A DNA stretch of 64,000 nucleotides from Streptococcus macacae NCTC 11558 (lineage in GTDB: Bacteria; Bacillota; Bacilli; Lactobacillales; Streptococcaceae): assembly GCF_000187995.2 (NCBI RefSeq), contig NZ_AEUW02000001.1, forward strand, positions 1,736,001 to 1,800,000, written 5' to 3'. A program made the translations under genes and the position numbers. The notes beneath the pieces are model-generated. The model saw nothing but the letters and a program-made list of their open reading frames with translations, was not told the origin of the DNA and did not search any database. Positions within the stretch are counted from its first letter, which is position 1. Each line of letters begins with the position of its first letter. Below, in pieces: positions 1-9,884 of the stretch.

Positions 1-1012
1 TATGTCCAATCAAGGAATGATCATAATTGAATTCAAAATTTGAATTCTCCCATATCCCTTGATTAATAATCTGAATAATGATTTCTTTGAAAAATGAAAT
101 TATTTTTACAGAATCTAAATTTAAGAAAAATTTAGTATTTTTGAGTCTTGCAAATATATTTAAATCATTTACGATGTTTTGTATGTAGTAACTTTCATTA
201 ATGATTGAACGGAGATGTCTTTTTTGATCAGAATTATCTGTATCATCACTGATAAGTGAAGCATTTGAAATAATAACAGAAAGAGGTGTCTTTATATCAT
301 GTGCAATACCAGAAATCCAGTTTTCTTTAAAACGTTCCTCATCTTTTAATTTTTTATCAACTATATTTATAGCATCAGTCAGTTGTTGCAGTTCATCTTG
401 AGACGGGACTGCTTTGTGAAGTCCCTGCGGTAAATTTTTAATGGCTAGAGCTAGAGGCGTGAGCTTACGTGAAATGAATTTGGTGCTATAAGTATAGATA
501 GCCAATAAATACAGACAGTTTATTATAAGAAGTAGTATAGCTAGAATAATAACATTATGCAAATCTGACTTTTCATAATAATCAAATGGAAAACGAAAGA
601 CCTCAGTTTTTGAAAAGCCAAAAACTTCTATTTTATCCCCAATTATTTGTGTGAAAACAGGATAATCATTTAAATAATAGCGTGTAAATTTTACAACATC
701 TGCTAGATTATATTTGTTTGGAATTTCAGAAGGTTTTCTATATTGATAAATTTCATGTCCTGTATTTGCATCTAGAATCATGATCCACACCTTCTTGGTG
801 TTTGCTAGCCTTTTTCCGCTTTTGGAAATTTCAATAGAATCAGATTTAATATCAATTTGCTTAACTAATTGCTTAACTGTATCTATAGAATTGGTCTGTT
901 GAACATGACTAAAAATAAATCCTCCTAGAATAAATAGATTCATGATAGACATGAAAATCAAAGAGATAATAAATTTTTTAATAAACCGAGTCATTGCCTT
1001 AAATTTCAACAC
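1..1012 (-). CDS. Sensor histidine kinase, LanK-like (partial, runs off the window)
   Basis: Reading the minus strand from a GTG at 1012 gives an open frame to the window edge. It begins VLKFKAMTRF, has a first membrane segment (about residues 12-35), an extracellular loop, a second membrane segment near 560-480, then an H-box GIAHDIKTPLSVI (His phosphoacceptor). A GGGGGG-rich Shine-Dalgarno lies just upstream of the GTG, which follows the regulator stop by 11 bases, so the two form one operon. Family knowledge: kinases beside LanFEG genes sense lantibiotics or other envelope-active peptides. The ATPase domain is outside the window. The GTG start is inferred from the ribosome site. Confidence 0.85.
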   Translation of the reverse strand, partial: MLKFKAMTRFIKKFIISLIFMSIMNLFILGGFIFSHVQQTNSIDTVKQLVKQIDIKSDSIEISKSGKRLANTKKVWIMILDANTGHEIYQYRKPSEIPNKYNLADVVKFTRYYLNDYPVFTQIIGDKIEVFGFSKTEVFRFPFDYYEKSDLHNVIILAILLLIINCLYLLAIYTYSTKFISRKLTPLALAIKNLPQGLHKAVPSQDELQQLTDAINIVDKKLKDEERFKENWISGIAHDIKTPLSVIISNASLISDDTDNSDQKRHLRSIINESYYIQNIVNDLNIFARLKNTKFFLNLDSVKIISFFKEIIIQIINQGIWENSNFEFNYDHSLIGH

Positions 1013-1023
1013 ATGCCCCCCCT

Positions 1024-1722
1024 CTAGATTACAAGTTTATAGCCTAGTCCCTTTACTGTAATAAGATATTCTGGCTTTGAAGGATTAGATTCAATTTTTT
1101 CTCGAATATTTCTAATATGAACCATTAATGATTTTTCATAACCATAACTGTCAATTCCCCAAACAGAGTCACAAATTGATTCGGTAGATACTATATAGTT
1201 TTTATTAGTGTATAGCTTACGAATAATTTGAATTTCGATTGGTGTTAAAGAAAATTCTGTTTCATTATTTAAAACAGTAGCATTTCCTAAATTAATGATA
1301 CTGTTTTTTAATTGAATAATATTGGTATCTTCTTTGTAAGAACGCCTAAGCAGAGAAATAATTCTATAAATTAAAACTTTAGGTAGGAAAGGCTTTGTAA
1401 TAAAGTCATCACCACCTGATTTTAGCCCTTTTATTTCATCTTCGGGATTGTTTTTAGCTGTTAAGAAAATGATAGGAATGTCTGAAGATTTACGTATATA
1501 ATCTGAAAGTAAATAGCCTTCTCCATCAGGAAGCATAATATCTAAAATTATCAAATCAATATTTTGGGTGGTGAAAATATTGATTCCTTCAGTGATATTA
1601 TAGGCGCAGCTAATTTCTTTAAAACCAGATATTATTAAGATTTCTTTTATAGAACTATTTAATTCAACATCATCATCGACTATTAATATATGTTTATTTG
1701 GAAATTGTGTTCTGATATCCAT
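1024..1722 (-). CDS. OmpR/PhoB-family response regulator, LanR-like
   Basis: 232 aa. Receiver domain with acidic pocket VDDD (residues 15-18), phospho-acceptor Asp61 in LIILDIMLP and the conserved Lys in FITKPF. The C-terminal winged-helix DNA-binding domain ends VKGLGYKLVI, as in the OmpR class. It is cotranscribed with the downstream kinase and diverges from lanFEG, so the likely role is activating the ABC genes when the kinase senses a peptide. Start is ATG with GGAGGAAT upstream on the minus strand. Confidence 0.9.
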   Translation of the reverse strand: MDIRTQFPNKHILIVDDDVELNSSIKEILIISGFKEISCAYNITEGINIFTTQNIDLIILDIMLPDGEGYLLSDYIRKSSDIPIIFLTAKNNPEDEIKGLKSGGDDFITKPFLPKVLIYRIISLLRRSYKEDTNIIQLKNSIINLGNATVLNNETEFSLTPIEIQIIRKLYTNKNYIVSTESICDSVWGIDSYGYEKSLMVHIRNIREKIESNPSKPEYLITVKGLGYKLVI

Positions 1723-1863
1723 AATTCCTCCAGAAACAGTTTGAATTTATTTTATTATATCAAAAATCTCAACCTCAGGTTTGCAACTAACAAATCTTAA
1801 GGATTTCTTTAAGTTGGCATTACTTTGTCTTTAACTATTGTTTATAAAATTAAATGGTACAGA

Positions 1864-1880
1864 AAAAGGTGCTACCTTTT
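1864..1880. promoter_or_regulatory. Inverted repeat upstream of lanF
   Basis: AAAAGGT-gct-ACCTTTT, 7-bp perfect arms, lies 31 bases before the lanF start in the divergent regulator/ABC intergenic region. It could be an operator or a small 5' hairpin. No clean sigma-70 promoter was recognised next to it. Confidence 0.35.
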
Positions 1881-1911
1881 CAATTAATAATATAAAAGAG
1901 GTATAAATAAA

Positions 1912-2820
1912 ATGAATAACGTAATTGAACTTAAAAATTTGAGAAAAGATTTTAAAGGATATAATTCAGTTGATTTGAATCAATTAACTGTAAGAGAAGG
2001 AGAAATTTATGGTTTCCTAGGTCCAAATGGTGCTGGAAAAACAACAACAATGAAAATGATCTTATCTTTAATAACTCCTTCATCTGGCTATATTGGGATA
2101 AAAGGTCAATCAATCACGGATACTATTGACTATTTAAATGAAATTGGTTCAATGATTGAAGAACCTTCCTATTATCCTAATTTGACTGGTTATGAGAATC
2201 TTTTAGTATTTCAAAAAATGTTAGGATTTAATAAAGAGAATATTTGGGAAACTCTAGAGTTAGTTGGATTAGCAGAGGAAAAAAATAAAAAAAAGCTAGT
2301 AAAAGATTACTCATTGGGAATGAAGCAGAGATTAGCATTAGCTTTTGCTTTAGTCAAAAAACCAAAAATTCTTTTGCTTGATGAACCAACAAATGGACTA
2401 GATCCGGCCGGAATACACGAAATAAGAAAATTAATTATTCATTTAGCAAAAAGTGAAGGATTGACGGTATTTATTTCCAGTCATATTTTATCTGAAATTG
2501 AACAAATTGCTGATAGAGTAGGAATAATTAATCACGGGCAACTGGTCTACGAAGGAGAAATTGAAAAAATAAACTCTAACAATTGGATAGAGTTTCGAGG
2601 TAGATTTGAGCCTAATAAACTGAGACATTTTTTAAATAGTCATTATACACTGAATGAGTTTGAAGTAGATCACAATATTTTAAAAATGAATAATATTGAT
2701 GATGAAGAAGTTTCATTTGTAGCGAGAGAGTTGATAGAAATGGATTTTCCAATTTTTAGAATAGAGTATAAAAAGGAAAGCCTGGAAGATATCTTTTTAC
2801 AATTAACAAAGGAGATATAA
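1912..2820 (+). CDS. Lantibiotic-protection ABC transporter ATP-binding protein (LanF-like)
   Basis: 302 aa. Walker A GPNGAGKTTT (residues 37-46), signature YSLGMKQRLALA, Walker B ILLLDEPTNGLDP, and H-loop SSH. The Q-loop position reads SMIEEPSYYP, with Glu instead of Gln at about residue 83-84; this E-loop is a hallmark of the LanF proteins that expel lantibiotics from the membrane. It is followed after one base by the permease genes. No lantibiotic structural or modification gene is in the window, so this may be a stand-alone resistance module, or its partner genes lie upstream. Confidence 0.9.
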   Translation: MNNVIELKNLRKDFKGYNSVDLNQLTVREGEIYGFLGPNGAGKTTTMKMILSLITPSSGYIGIKGQSITDTIDYLNEIGSMIEEPSYYPNLTGYENLLVFQKMLGFNKENIWETLELVGLAEEKNKKKLVKDYSLGMKQRLALAFALVKKPKILLLDEPTNGLDPAGIHEIRKLIIHLAKSEGLTVFISSHILSEIEQIADRVGIINHGQLVYEGEIEKINSNNWIEFRGRFEPNKLRHFLNSHYTLNEFEVDHNILKMNNIDDEEVSFVARELIEMDFPIFRIEYKKESLEDIFLQLTKEI

Positions 2821-2821
2821 A

Positions 2822-3571
2822 ATGCTGAATGCGTTAAGGATAGAACTTTTAAAAAGTCGCAGAACAAAATCATTTTTTATTACTGTTGTATTAATGATAG
2901 TAGCTTTATTATGGAATATTGTCAGTTTAGGAGATGAGCTGCACTCAATAAAATTTGATTCTGTAGGAGTTTTGTTTAATAATCAGACAATGAATAGTTT
3001 CTTTTTACCGATTGCAATTAGTATTTTTACTAGCAGAATTGTGAGTAATGAAATTAATGGACAGACATTTAAATTACAAAATGCCAATGGAACGACAACC
3101 ACTCAGATATTTAATAGAAAATTGATATTAGCTTCGCTATTTTTCTTGTTTATTTCAGCAGTAGAAACAAGAGCTACTAGTATATTTGCGCTTATCAATG
3201 GTACTCATGTCTCTATGCAAATAATTATAGTGCAAACTCTCGGCCAATTTTTGGCTAGTTTTACTTTAATATGTATATATTTATCTCTTGCGATGATTAT
3301 AAAAAAACAAGGGGTGCTATTATCTTTAGGGTTTATAGGAGGTTTTATAGGTTTAGTCTTAGCCTCAAAAAGCACTTCATTTTGGAGTTTTCTAATTCCC
3401 TGGATTGGATGCTCATATTTATCGCCATATAAATTTGCTTTAATTGATAGCACAATCTATAACTATTTTTTGGATCAGTTGATATTGTTTAAAATGCTTG
3501 TATATTTACTCTACGCTGTACTATTATATTTTGTTGTACGAGCTATAATAGAGAGGAAGGAGAGGGTTTAG
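2822..3571 (+). CDS. Lantibiotic-protection ABC permease (LanE-like)
   Basis: 249 aa, about six hydrophobic segments, N-terminus MLNALRIELLKSRRTKSFF typical of ABC-2 type LanE/LanG permeases (a cytoplasmic basic helix followed by a membrane span). It starts one base after lanF and ends one base before the next permease, so the operon is tightly coupled. The predicted role is to form the membrane channel with the second permease and two LanF subunits. Confidence 0.85.
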   Translation: MLNALRIELLKSRRTKSFFITVVLMIVALLWNIVSLGDELHSIKFDSVGVLFNNQTMNSFFLPIAISIFTSRIVSNEINGQTFKLQNANGTTTTQIFNRKLILASLFFLFISAVETRATSIFALINGTHVSMQIIIVQTLGQFLASFTLICIYLSLAMIIKKQGVLLSLGFIGGFIGLVLASKSTSFWSFLIPWIGCSYLSPYKFALIDSTIYNYFLDQLILFKMLVYLLYAVLLYFVVRAIIERKERV

Positions 3572-3572
3572 A

Positions 3573-4306
3573 GTGAGACAATATATATTAGCAGAATGGT
3601 ATAAGTTGAGAAAAGTTCAATTATTCTGTATAGGAATGGTCTTTGTTGGACTTGCAAGTTTTATTGGTTTAGGTATATATTTTGCGAATCAATCTGTTTT
3701 GATTAATGGAACACAAAATGAGGTTATGTGGGGGCAGCTGACGTTTTACTATAGTCAAATTTTATATCCCCCTATGCTAGGAATCTTTTTAGCTATCTCC
3801 TTAAATCAAGAATTTGAGCGAAAAAACATAGAGATGTTACGCTCAAATGCTATTTCTATAAAAAATTGCTTTTCAGTAAGATTACTGTACTTATTGGCAT
3901 TACTATCCCTATCCAGATGTTGCTTCTCTTAGTATATATATTTGGATTGGAAGCTGCACATATTAGATTAACTCCAACTTTATTGTTAAATGTTAAATGG
4001 ATTTTTTTATCTGTTGCTGCTTCTATTGCTATATTTTATATACAAAGTTATATCTTTGCAAAAACAAGAAATTTTAGCCAGTCAATTGGATTTTCTGCTA
4101 TTGGTTCAATGGGGGGATTTGTGTTGCTTTTTATCAATGAAAAGCTGGTTCAATTTTATCCATACTCTCAACCAATGATAGCACTACGGAGTCGAGCAAT
4201 TCAAGATTTTTCGCTTGATGAACTTATTATATTTATTGTTGTGAATCTTATTTTTAGTATTATATTCTATAATTTATCTTGTATAGAATTGGAGAAAACA
4301 AAATAA
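3573..4306 (+). pseudogene. Second permease (LanG-like), disrupted by a single-base frameshift
   Basis: A GTG-initiated frame (MRQYILAEWYKLRKVQ) runs to a stop at 3932, while the remaining LanG-like sequence (LLFSKITVLIGITIPIQ onward) continues in the next frame from 3866 to 4306. The break falls in a run of six A at 3860-3865. Adding one A restores NAISIKKLLFSKITVL and a product of about 244 aa, the usual LanG length. As written, the protein loses its last four or so membrane spans. It may be a real mutation, a slippage-switchable tract or a base-calling error. Confidence 0.85.
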
Positions 4307-4487
4307 TTCATTAATTATAGATAGTTGTGTTAACTTAATAGATTTGAATAACTGAAATTAAGTAACTAAATGTTGTTACTCTGTATCGAAAAATTTAGAT
4401 AGGGCAATAACGATTTTATACTGATTTTGTGATAAAAGAAAAAGTAGTTAACCGTTCTATCAATCTTAACCTTTTGACTGAGAAAAG

Positions 4488-4537
4488 CTAAGACCGAACA
4501 CAATTTTGCCTGTTCTTTTGTTGTCTTAGGTTTTTTT
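4488..4537 (+). terminator. Intrinsic terminator downstream of lanG
   Basis: CTAAGAC (4488-4494) pairs with GTCTTAG (4523-4529), with an inner GAACA/TGTTC pairing, followed by G and seven T. The remainder of 4307-4577 shows no convincing gene; a 73-codon minus-strand frame there has no recognisable domain. Confidence 0.7.
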
Positions 4538-4577
4538 AGTTTCAAAACTGTCCCCTGACAGATGAGTTTAATTATTC

Positions 4578-4606
4578 TTGCTCTCATCTTTTCAGGGTGA
4601 TATAAT
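4578..4606 (+). promoter_or_regulatory. Possible truA promoter
   Basis: TTGCTC, 17 bases, TATAAT (4601-4606). The -10 would lie only 7 bases before the truA ATG, implying a leaderless or nearly leaderless transcript, so this may be coincidental. Confidence 0.3.
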
Positions 4607-4613
4607 TTCTACT

Positions 4614-5363
4614 ATGGTACGATATAAAGCAATTGTTTCTTATGATGGTAGTAATTTTTCGGGTTTTCAAAAGCAAGTACAAGTAAGAACAGTTCAAGAA
4701 GAAATTGAAAAAACTCTTTTACGTTTGAATAGTGGTAAGGAAGTTAAGATACACGGAGCTGGGAGAACGGATGCAGGTGTGCACGCCTATGGTCAAGTCA
4801 TTCATTTTGATTTGCCTCAAGAAAGGGATTTAGAAAAGCTGCGTTTTGGATTAGATACTCAGACAGCTGAGGATATTGATGTTATTAAGGTAGAGCAAGT
4901 AGCAGATGATTTTCATGCTCGTTATCAAAAGCATAGTAAAACTTATGAATTTTTAGTAGATTTGGGACGCCCTAAAAATCCTTTGATGCGCCATTATGCT
5001 ACTCATTTTCCTTATCCAATAGATTTTTCAGCTATTGAGGCAGCTATTGAAAAACTACAAGGAACTCATGATTTTACAGGTTTTACAGCGGCTGGTGCTA
5101 GTGTAGAAAATAAGGTCAGAACCATCAGCCGTGCTGATGTTGAAAAAGATGACAAGATTGGTTTTCTCATTTTTACGTTTACGGGAAATGGTTTTCTTTA
5201 CAAGCAAGTCAGAAATATGGTAGGGACTTTATTAAAAATCGGCAATGGCCGCATGCCTATTGATCAAATTGACAGAATTTTGGAATCTGGCGATCGCAAT
5301 TTAGCCGGTCCAACAGCTGCGGGAAATGGACTTTATCTTAAGGAGATTATTTATGACGACTAA
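4614..5363 (+). CDS. truA: tRNA pseudouridine(38-40) synthase TruA
   Basis: 249 aa from ATG 4614 ([19 protein letters not shown]), the usual streptococcal TruA start; an upstream TTG at 4578 is less likely. The catalytic motif [11 protein letters not shown] carries the nucleophilic Asp53. The C-terminal [17 protein letters not shown] segment is conserved in TruA. It modifies uridines 38-40 in the anticodon arm of many tRNAs. It overlaps the next gene by 11 bases, implying translational coupling. Confidence 0.96.
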   Translation: MVRYKAIVSYDGSNFSGFQKQVQVRTVQEEIEKTLLRLNSGKEVKIHGAGRTDAGVHAYGQVIHFDLPQERDLEKLRFGLDTQTAEDIDVIKVEQVADDFHARYQKHSKTYEFLVDLGRPKNPLMRHYATHFPYPIDFSAIEAAIEKLQGTHDFTGFTAAGASVENKVRTISRADVEKDDKIGFLIFTFTGNGFLYKQVRNMVGTLLKIGNGRMPIDQIDRILESGDRNLAGPTAAGNGLYLKEIIYDD

Positions 5364-6120
5364 GTATATGTTAGCAATTTCGGGTAATGATATTTTTAGC
5401 GGAGGAGGCCTTCATGCTGATCTAGCAACCTTTACAAGCAATCACTTGCATGGTTTTGTGGCAGTAACTTGCCTAACAGCGATGACTAACAAGGGGTTTG
5501 AAGTATTTGCGACAGACAGTACCGTCTTTGGCCATCAGTTCAATAGTCTCAAGGATGTGCCATTTTCAGGAATTAAGCTTGGACTTTTACCTAATGTAAA
5601 CATAGCGAAGCAGGCTTTGGATTTTGTTAAGCTGCACACTGATATTCCGGTAGTGCTTGATCCTGTCTTAGTTTGTAAAGAGAGTCATGATGTAGAAGTA
5701 TCAGCCTTGCGGGAAGAACTCTTGAACTTTTTTCCTTATGCTAGCATTATTACACCAAATCTGGTTGAAGCTGAACTCCTATCTCAAAGGTCAATCAAAA
5801 CGCTGGCTGATATGAAGTTGGCGGCGAAAAAGCTCTATGATTTAGGTGCGAAAAATGTAGCCATTAAGGGCGGCAATCGTTTGGATGAGAAGATGGCGAT
5901 TGATATTTTTTATGATGGCAAACGTCTGCAAGTTTTAGAAAAGCCTGTACTCTCAACAAATAATATCGGTGCAGGCTGTACTTTTGCATCAAGTATTGCC
6001 AGCCAGCTAGCTCTAGGCAAATCAGCAGCAGAAGCAGTGGTGATTTCGAAAGATTTTGTCTATCAAGCTATTCAACATTCAGATCAATATGGAGTCCATC
6101 AACATTATGAAAAGAAATAA
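5353..6120 (+). CDS. Pyridoxal kinase of the ThiD-like, dual-cysteine type
   Basis: 255 aa ribokinase-superfamily enzyme, usually auto-annotated as ThiD. Visible: substrate-site [11 protein letters not shown] near residues 9-19, [11 protein letters not shown] at 133-143, and GAGCTF at 206-211. Two cysteines sit where the staphylococcal CC-type pyridoxal kinases have theirs: Cys108 in DPVLVCKE and Cys209 in GAGCTF. Typical ThiD has GTGDT or a different lid. ATG 5353 overlaps truA. The next gene is a vitamin-type ECF S component, which supports B6 or HMP salvage. I favour pyridoxal or pyridoxine kinase; HMP kinase is the alternative. Confidence 0.75.
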   Translation: MTTKYMLAISGNDIFSGGGLHADLATFTSNHLHGFVAVTCLTAMTNKGFEVFATDSTVFGHQFNSLKDVPFSGIKLGLLPNVNIAKQALDFVKLHTDIPVVLDPVLVCKESHDVEVSALREELLNFFPYASIITPNLVEAELLSQRSIKTLADMKLAAKKLYDLGAKNVAIKGGNRLDEKMAIDIFYDGKRLQVLEKPVLSTNNIGAGCTFASSIASQLALGKSAAEAVVISKDFVYQAIQHSDQYGVHQHYEKK

Positions 6121-6571
6121 TTTACAAACAATCACCCTTTTAGCTATTTTGGCAGCCTTAAGTGTTGTTTTTGGTTTGTTTGTTAAAATTCCTACCCCGA
6201 CTGGATTTTTAACTTTATTGGATGCAGGTATTTATTTTACGGCCTTCTATCTAGGAGCTAAAGAAGCTGCTTTTGTTGGTGCTTTAGCTGGTTTTCTGAT
6301 CGATTTGATTTCTGGCTATCCTAATTGGATGTTTATTAGTTTGGTAGCTCACGGTTCTCAAGGCTATTTTGCTGGCTGGACTGGGAAAAAGCAAATTTTA
6401 GGTCTTCTTTTGGCTTCTCTGGCAATGATTGGTATTTACTTGATTTGCTCCATTCCTATGTATGGACTGGGAGCATCAATTGCAGGTGTTTGGGGAAATG
6501 TCCTGCAAAACTTTTTTGGCATGGTTGTTGGCTATACGCTTAATCTTGCTTACAAACGTGTGAATCCTTAA
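6107..6571 (+). CDS. ECF transporter S component (vitamin uptake)
   Basis: 154 aa, about five to six membrane segments, beginning [31 protein letters not shown], with the A-rich first helix typical of S components that dock on the EcfT scaffold. It overlaps the kinase gene by 14 bases. The context suggests a precursor of the kinase substrate (pyridoxine/pyridoxal, or hydroxymethylpyrimidine) is imported and trapped by phosphorylation. ATG 6107 is preferred because GGAG at 6091-6094 precedes it; ATG 6089 in the same frame is possible. The energizing EcfAAT module is not in the window. Confidence 0.8.
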   Translation: MKRNNLQTITLLAILAALSVVFGLFVKIPTPTGFLTLLDAGIYFTAFYLGAKEAAFVGALAGFLIDLISGYPNWMFISLVAHGSQGYFAGWTGKKQILGLLLASLAMIGIYLICSIPMYGLGASIAGVWGNVLQNFFGMVVGYTLNLAYKRVNP

Positions 6572-6616
6572 AAATCTGCAAATTACTAATGACAAACGAG
6601 AGTAAAGGAGTTGAAA

Positions 6617-7180
6617 ATGGATTTAGAAAAATTAGCAGAAGACGTTAGACTTATTTTAGCAGATCTAGTTCAGCGGAGCGGTATCAAGAAGGGACAGATT
6701 TTTGTTTTAGGTCTATCTAGCAGTGAAGTTGCCGGTGGTGTAATTGGAAAGAAGTCCAATCTTGAAATAGGAGAAGTCATTGTCAAGACAATTCTCACTG
6801 AACTTAATGACAGAGGGGTTTACCTAGCCGTTCAAGGCTGTGAACACCTCAATCGCGCTCTTGCAGTTGAGCGTGAATTAGCTGAGAAAAAGGATTTAGA
6901 AGTTGTAAATGTGCTGCCGACTCTTCATGCAGGAGGGAGCGGTCAGCTGGCAGCTTTTAAATTTATGAATGATCCTGTAGAAGTTGAAAAAATTGAAGCT
7001 TTTGCAGGTTTAGACATAGGTGATACGGCTATTGGTATGCATGTTAAGCATGTTCAGGTGCCGCTGCGTCCTTTGCACAAAGAATTAGGAAAGGCGCATC
7101 TTACTGCTCTTGCCAGCCGTCCTAAGCTTATTGGCGGGAGCCGTGCCCACTATCAGGCGGATCCCATTCGTAAATTTTAA
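6617..7180 (+). CDS. DUF436 / TIGR01440 family protein (YwlG-like)
   Basis: 187 aa, ATG 6617 preceded by AAAGGAG (6604-6610). Recognised by family features such as [17 protein letters not shown] and ending [17 protein letters not shown]. Soluble, no membrane segments. Biochemical function is not established to my knowledge. It follows the S component by 45 bases and ends before a strong terminator, so it is probably the last gene of the truA operon. Confidence 0.85.
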   Translation: MDLEKLAEDVRLILADLVQRSGIKKGQIFVLGLSSSEVAGGVIGKKSNLEIGEVIVKTILTELNDRGVYLAVQGCEHLNRALAVERELAEKKDLEVVNVLPTLHAGGSGQLAAFKFMNDPVEVEKIEAFAGLDIGDTAIGMHVKHVQVPLRPLHKELGKAHLTALASRPKLIGGSRAHYQADPIRKF

Positions 7181-7213
7181 GCTCCTAAAGATAAACTTGA
7201 GTTTATTAGTATT

Positions 7214-7251
7214 AAGCCCCTCGTTAGATATAATGCTAACGAGGGGCTTTT
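7214..7251. terminator. Bidirectional intrinsic terminator
   Basis: AAGCCCCTCGTTAG (7214-7227), 8-base loop, CTAACGAGGGGCTTT (7236-7250). It separates the plus-strand truA operon from the convergent mscS. Confidence 0.9.
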
Positions 7252-7345
7252 AGAACTTATAATTATTTTTGAGTCATTATCAACGACAGGGAATTTATGC
7301 TAAATGTACTTTTAATCGTTGATGCTGATCATTATCGTCATCTTC

Positions 7346-8203
7346 TTATTTTTTGGTAATAGGTATCGTATTAGCAGTTGGCAGTGAAATCCCATTAGAC
7401 AGCAGAGCCTCTTGATAGAGGCGGTAAAAAGTATAGTAGATATGGCTTTGTTTGCCATTTTGGACAAAAATATCGACACGAAAAACGATCTGTCCTGTAG
7501 CAAGGGAAGTTGTAGCCCCTAAGATATTAGGAACACCGACAATTTCAGAGAAATGGCTCACATTATCCTCGTTAACTTGTTTGATAATACTTGTTACCTT
7601 TTCAAGGTTAGTAGTGGCATAAATAGGAAGGTCAATTTGTGCTCGCATATCTCCGCGGGACAAGTTGCTGACAATAGTAATATTACGATTTGGAATGAAA
7701 TGCAAAGTACCGTCAAAATCACGAATCTGTGTCGTTCGGATACCAACGCTAGAGACTGTTCCGGAAATCGTTCCTGCTGTAGCATTTAGTTTAACAGAAT
7801 CTCCTACATCAAACTGACGTTCAAAAAGAATAAAAAAACCGGTAACTAGATCTGTTAGAAAGCCCTGAGCACCGAGACCAATCGCAATCCCTGCGATTCC
7901 TGCTCCAGCCAGAAGACTGGAGACAGGCAATCCAATAATGGCTAAAACCCAGTAAATGAGAAGGAAATAGAGACAGTAATCCATGATATTATGGAATAAT
8001 TTGATCAGTGTTTTTTGTCTTCCTGGTTGATACTTTGCTAAGGATACAGATTTTACAATGGTTTTTTCAAATAAAAAAGTGATCACCCTTTTGCCGATAA
8101 TAAAGAATACAAGAAGAAGGAGAATAGATAATAACTTAGACAGAAGATCAAATGCCAGTGTTTCTAGATTAAGACTGTTAAAATAAGAGCTTATAAATTT
8201 CAT
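7346..8203 (-). CDS. mscS: Small-conductance mechanosensitive channel MscS family
   Basis: 285 aa from ATG 8203 (MKFISSYFNS); an in-frame ATG at 8251 would add 16 residues, and neither has a strong ribosome site. Three membrane segments are followed by the pore-lining helix GAGIAGIAIGLGAQGFLTD and the FERQFDVGD beta-domain entry. Family role: opens under membrane tension to release solutes during hypo-osmotic shock. Monocistronic, convergent with the truA operon. Confidence 0.9.
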   Translation of the reverse strand: MKFISSYFNSLNLETLAFDLLSKLLSILLLLVFFIIGKRVITFLFEKTIVKSVSLAKYQPGRQKTLIKLFHNIMDYCLYFLLIYWVLAIIGLPVSSLLAGAGIAGIAIGLGAQGFLTDLVTGFFILFERQFDVGDSVKLNATAGTISGTVSSVGIRTTQIRDFDGTLHFIPNRNITIVSNLSRGDMRAQIDLPIYATTNLEKVTSIIKQVNEDNVSHFSEIVGVPNILGATTSLATGQIVFRVDIFVQNGKQSHIYYTFYRLYQEALLSNGISLPTANTIPITKK

Positions 8204-8411
8204 AATGTAAGTGTAACAAAAAAAGGATAATTTAAAAACAGATGAAATCATTTTCTTGGCTCATGAAAAGGATTTCATAAGGGGAAAACAAAAGGGCTGT
8301 TCTATTAGCAGCTTAAGAAAAATTCTTAAATAAATAGCCAGTAAAACTTTCAAATTAATAACAATTATGATACACTGAAAAGGCAAATAAATTTTAAGGA
8401 GAAATGACTTC

Positions 8412-9695
8412 ATGTCTACATCATTTGAAACTAAAGCAACGAATCGTGGTGTTGTTACATTTACGATTGGTCAAGATGATATTAAACCTGCACTTGATCA
8501 AGCTTTCAATAAAGTAAAAAAAGAATTAACTGCTCCAGGTTTTCGCAAAGGGCATATGCCGCGTGCAGTTTTCAATCAAAAATATGGAGAAGAAGCGCTT
8601 TATGAAGAAGCTTTGAATAGTATTTTACCATCAGCTTACGAAGGAGCTATTGCCGAGCTGGAACTTGATGTCGTTGCACAGCCAAAAATTGATATTAAAT
8701 CAATGGAAAAAGGCCAAGATTGGGAACTTACTGCAGAAGTTGTAACAAAGCCTGAGGTAAAACTAGGAGCTTATAAAGATCTTGAAGTATCAGTTGATGC
8801 TGCAAAAGAAGTGACTGATGCAGAAGTAGATGAGAAAATTGAGCAGGAACGCAATAATTTAGCTGAGCTTGTTCTTAAAGAAGATGCAGCAGCTGAAGGA
8901 GATACTGTTGTTATTGATTTTGTCGGTACAGTTGACGGTGTCGAATTTGATGGCGGCAAAGGCGATAACTTCTCACTTGAACTTGGCAGCGGCCAATTTA
9001 TACCAGGATTTGAAGAACAGTTAATTGGTAAAAAAGCTGGAGAAACCGTTGAAGTCAATGTGACTTTCCCAGAAGATTACCAAGCGGCTGATCTGGCTGG
9101 CAAGGATGCTAAGTTTGTCACAACCATTCATGAAGTTAAAACAAAAGAAGTACCAGAGCTAGATGATGAATTAGCTAAAGACATTGATGAGGAAATTGAT
9201 ACTCTTGATGAGCTGAAAGCGAAGTACCGTAAAGAGCTTGAAGACGCTAAAGAAACAGCCTATAATGATGCTGTAGAATCAGCAGTTATTGATTTAGCCG
9301 TTGCAAATGCTGAAATTGTTGAATTGCCTGAGGAAATGATTAAAGATGAAGTGAATCGTGCCATGCAGGAATTTATGGGAAATATGCAGCGCCAAGGGAT
9401 TTCCCCAGAAATGTATTTCCAATTGACAGGAACAAGTGAAGAAGATCTTCAGAAACAATATGAAGCAGATGCTGACAAGCGCGTGAAAACGAATCTTGTT
9501 ATTGAAGCTATTGCTAAAGCAGAAGGATTTGAAGCTTCAGATGAAGAAATTGAAAAAGAAATCAACGATTTAGCTGTTGAGTACAGTATGGATGTTGATC
9601 AAGTTCGCTCCCTTCTTTCACCTGATATGCTAAAGCATGATATTGCTATGAAAAAAGCAATTGATGCCATAACAAGTTCTGTTAAAGTCAAATAA
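8412..9695 (+). CDS. tig: Trigger factor, ribosome-associated chaperone and PPIase
   Basis: 427 aa, starting [17 protein letters not shown] after AAGGAGAAA. The N-terminal ribosome-binding loop has the signature GFRKGHMPR (about residues 43-51), a central FKBP-like PPIase domain runs from about 150 to 250 ([25 protein letters not shown]), and the C-terminal helical arms end ITSSVKVK. Length matches the family. It is encoded alone between two terminators. Confidence 0.97.
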   Translation: MSTSFETKATNRGVVTFTIGQDDIKPALDQAFNKVKKELTAPGFRKGHMPRAVFNQKYGEEALYEEALNSILPSAYEGAIAELELDVVAQPKIDIKSMEKGQDWELTAEVVTKPEVKLGAYKDLEVSVDAAKEVTDAEVDEKIEQERNNLAELVLKEDAAAEGDTVVIDFVGTVDGVEFDGGKGDNFSLELGSGQFIPGFEEQLIGKKAGETVEVNVTFPEDYQAADLAGKDAKFVTTIHEVKTKEVPELDDELAKDIDEEIDTLDELKAKYRKELEDAKETAYNDAVESAVIDLAVANAEIVELPEEMIKDEVNRAMQEFMGNMQRQGISPEMYFQLTGTSEEDLQKQYEADADKRVKTNLVIEAIAKAEGFEASDEEIEKEINDLAVEYSMDVDQVRSLLSPDMLKHDIAMKKAIDAITSSVKVK

Positions 9696-9831
9696 AAAGG
9701 TATTTAGTCAATAATATCTTTTCCTTATTGAAATGATTAGCCCTGTTTTTGCTGTAAATCAGTGGCGTTTAAGTTGCAGTATTGCTAGTTGAAGCCACTT
9801 TTTTACAATTAAGGCTATGGTTAAACTGTAC

Positions 9832-9884
9832 AGAGTGAGAAAATAAAGCAGCTGTTAAAGGCAGCTTGATTCTCACTCTTTTTA
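9832..9884 (+). terminator. Intrinsic terminator downstream of tig
   Basis: AGAGTGAGAA (9832-9841) pairs with TTCTCACTCT (9870-9879), then a T run. The 335-base tig-rpoE gap contains no other feature apart from a nearby second copy of GAGTGAGAAA at 9969-9978. Confidence 0.8.

Noticed and set aside
4366-4587. Minus-strand 73-codon frame before truA
   Set aside because: No domain, no ribosome site, and it spans a convincing plus-strand terminator.
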